A stretch of 44,651 bases of DNA, from contig VXLV01000166.1 in the NCBI GenBank assembly GCA_009841405.1, forward strand, positions 1 through 44,651, written 5' to 3'. Origin of the DNA: Chloroflexota bacterium. GTDB taxonomy: Bacteria; Chloroflexota; Anaerolineae; Aggregatilineales; Phototrophicaceae. A model generated the notes under the pieces. That model was not told the origin of the DNA, did no database searches, and was given only the letters and a program-made list of their open reading frames with translations. Within the stretch, counting starts at the first letter, position 1. The number at the start of each line of letters is the position of its first letter. Below are positions 43,642 through 44,651 of this stretch, one piece after another. The translations under genes were made by a program, and so were the position numbers.

Positions 43642-44490
43642 ATGAATCGGCGGCTGTCTCGCAGAGCGCGGCTGCTGAAAATCGCGCACGGCGTCATTCT
43701 CGCGATCGCCTGCCTGGTAGTGATTGTGCCGCTGGCGTACCTGATCATCAACAGCATCAAGCTGCCGCGCGAATTCCTGACCATACCGCCGACGATACTG
43801 CCGAGCGAGGTCACATTTGAGCATTATCAAGATCTTATCGAGGACAAGAAGACCGTCCGCTACTTTCAGAACAGCTTGACGGTCGCGGTCTGGACGACCG
43901 GCATCACGATCTTGACGGGCACGCTGGCGGCTTATGGCCTGGCGCGGATGCGGCTGGCGGCGAAGATTCTGGCGCTTGTGACCTTCATTTTCTTGTTCAT
44001 TCGCTTTTATCCGCGCGTTACCACCGTAATCCCGTTCTTTCTGGTGATGCGGCAGTTTGATTTGCTGGATACGGTCTGGGCGATCATCATCGGGCAGCTG
44101 GGCATCACCATTCCATTCGTGACCTGGCTGATGCTGGTCGTTTTCCAGGACTTGCCCAGCGAAATTGAAGAAGCCGCCATTGTTGACGGCGCGAGCGTGT
44201 GGCAGCGCTTTTGGCGCGTGGTCTTGCCCATCGTTATGCCGAGCGTGTCGGCGGCGGCCATATTGACAGCCTTCTTGTCCTGGAACGAGTTTTTGATCGC
44301 GTCCAGCGTGGCGCGGCGCAAGGCGAGCGTACTGTCGATCGCGGTCGCCAGCTTCGTCAGCGACAAGGGCATTCAGTGGGGGCCGATGGCGGCCATGAGC
44401 GTGGTGATGATCGTGCCGATGATCGTCTTCGCCTTGTTCGCGCAGAAGTACCTGATCCGCGGCATCACCTTCGGCGCGGTCAAGGGATAG
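43642..44490 (+). CDS. Sugar ABC transporter permease (MalG/UgpE type)
   Basis: This 282-residue permease has about six transmembrane helices, beginning with ILAIACLVVIVPLAYLIINS. The EAA loop is EEAAIVDGASVWQRFWRVVL. FLSWNEFLIASSV and ASFVSDKGIQWGPMAAMSVV are usual for MalG/UgpE proteins. ATG 43642 was chosen because the open frame before it runs through the hairpin at 43591-43616 and has no similarity. It completes the transmembrane pair; the ATPase is not found before the window ends and may be a shared MsmK-type protein elsewhere. Confidence 0.93.
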   Translation: MNRRLSRRARLLKIAHGVILAIACLVVIVPLAYLIINSIKLPREFLTIPPTILPSEVTFEHYQDLIEDKKTVRYFQNSLTVAVWTTGITILTGTLAAYGLARMRLAAKILALVTFIFLFIRFYPRVTTVIPFFLVMRQFDLLDTVWAIIIGQLGITIPFVTWLMLVVFQDLPSEIEEAAIVDGASVWQRFWRVVLPIVMPSVSAAAILTAFLSWNEFLIASSVARRKASVLSIAVASFVSDKGIQWGPMAAMSVVMIVPMIVFALFAQKYLIRGITFGAVKG

Positions 44491-44537
44491 GCTCGTCGGG
44501 CGACTCGCTGCTGCGCGGCGGCACAGAGACGGGCGAC

Positions 44538-44564
44538 TGTAGGGGCGAGCCTTGGCTCGCCCGC
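44538..44564 (+). repeat. Palindromic repeat unit (TGTAGGGGC family)
   Basis: A 27-base unit with arms GGGCGAGCC / GGCTCGCCC. The rest of the window end (about 44600-44651) is rich in G and C runs with no coding signal and looks like low-quality contig-end sequence. Confidence 0.85.
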
Positions 44565-44651
44565 CCGCACACGACTTAAGCGCCACCGCCGCATTTCGTA
44601 TGGGGGGTTTGGCGGAGCGGCCCCCCCCCAGTTTGACAGGGCCGGGGGGGG

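Noticed and set aside
43588..44586. A 332-codon frame opposite the second permease gene
   Set aside because: His/Arg/Asp-rich antisense shadow; the permease with its EAA loop is on the plus strand.
44595..44651. G/C homopolymer-rich end, considered as an origin or structured element
   Set aside because: Runs of G and C at the extreme end of the window look like assembly or sequencing noise.

Overview
The window looks like a contig from a GC-rich (about 60 percent by hand counts of a few lines), free-living bacterium, most likely a member of the Chloroflexota. This is inferred from gene style, not from a marker alignment. The pointers are a Rex repressor, a tig-clpP-clpX block, an F1-ATPase cluster lacking its Fo partners, a membrane-anchored protein with a TPLPTPTPVG linker, a Tat-exported superoxide dismutase, many TTG/GTG starts, and families of palindromic intergenic repeats. 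No rRNA, CRISPR array, transposase or integrase was seen. The last 50 or so bases are homopolymer-rich and look like a poor contig end. No gene-free stretch exceeds 300 bases; the longer gaps (about 180-260 bases) are described under the neighbouring features.

Layout. 35-3703: molybdenum hydroxylase large subunit and a YqeC-MocA-like maturation fusion. 3700-5772 (minus): a tandem-RCK potassium channel. 5918-7545: purine nucleoside phosphorylase and a membrane protein. 7617-10026 (minus): fabF-fabH. 10193-12888: SDR, GNAT and proC. 12891-14696: an AT-richer GmrSD-type (DUF262+DUF1524) nuclease gene attached to proC. 14879-19490: atpA-atpG-atpD-atpC. 19615-22114: mreB, rex (minus), and a GbsR/MarR regulator. 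22172-22252: tRNA-Leu(UAG). 22364-25973: tig-clpP-clpX. 25987-26667 (minus): an MBL-fold protein. 26822-30448: obgE-nadD and a double substrate-binding-domain protein. 30402-32268 (minus): two EamA transporters. 32529-34108: two Mn-type superoxide dismutases, one cytosolic and one with a Tat signal. 34245-35645: fumC. 35759-39888: an AT-richer three-gene module. 40093-44490: a sugar ABC transporter (binding protein, two permeases) with an embedded TIM-barrel isomerase.

The strongest candidate for an undescribed system is the 35700-39888 module. It has its own near-consensus promoter with an overlapping inverted repeat and three tightly coupled genes. The first encodes a protein that joins an RNA-polymerase alpha-CTD-like domain, a sigma region 4-like helix-turn-helix and apparent winged-helix repeats. 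The second is a small, probably winged-helix protein. The third is a GHKL (Hsp90/MORC/MutL-type) ATPase with a coiled coil and an acidic linker. Its base composition differs from both neighbours. I do not recognise it as a named defence or regulatory system.

The second notable result is regulatory. Two 18-bp sites sharing TTGTGAAA and ACAA ends lie upstream of rex itself and across the -35 box of the atp promoter, so Rex may couple NADH/NAD+ status to ATP synthase expression. Other oddities include a MocA-like domain without its nucleotide-binding signature, an acidic insertion in trigger factor, an arginine-rich FabH tail, an MBL protein lacking a canonical His, and clusters of palindromic repeats between atpG and atpD.
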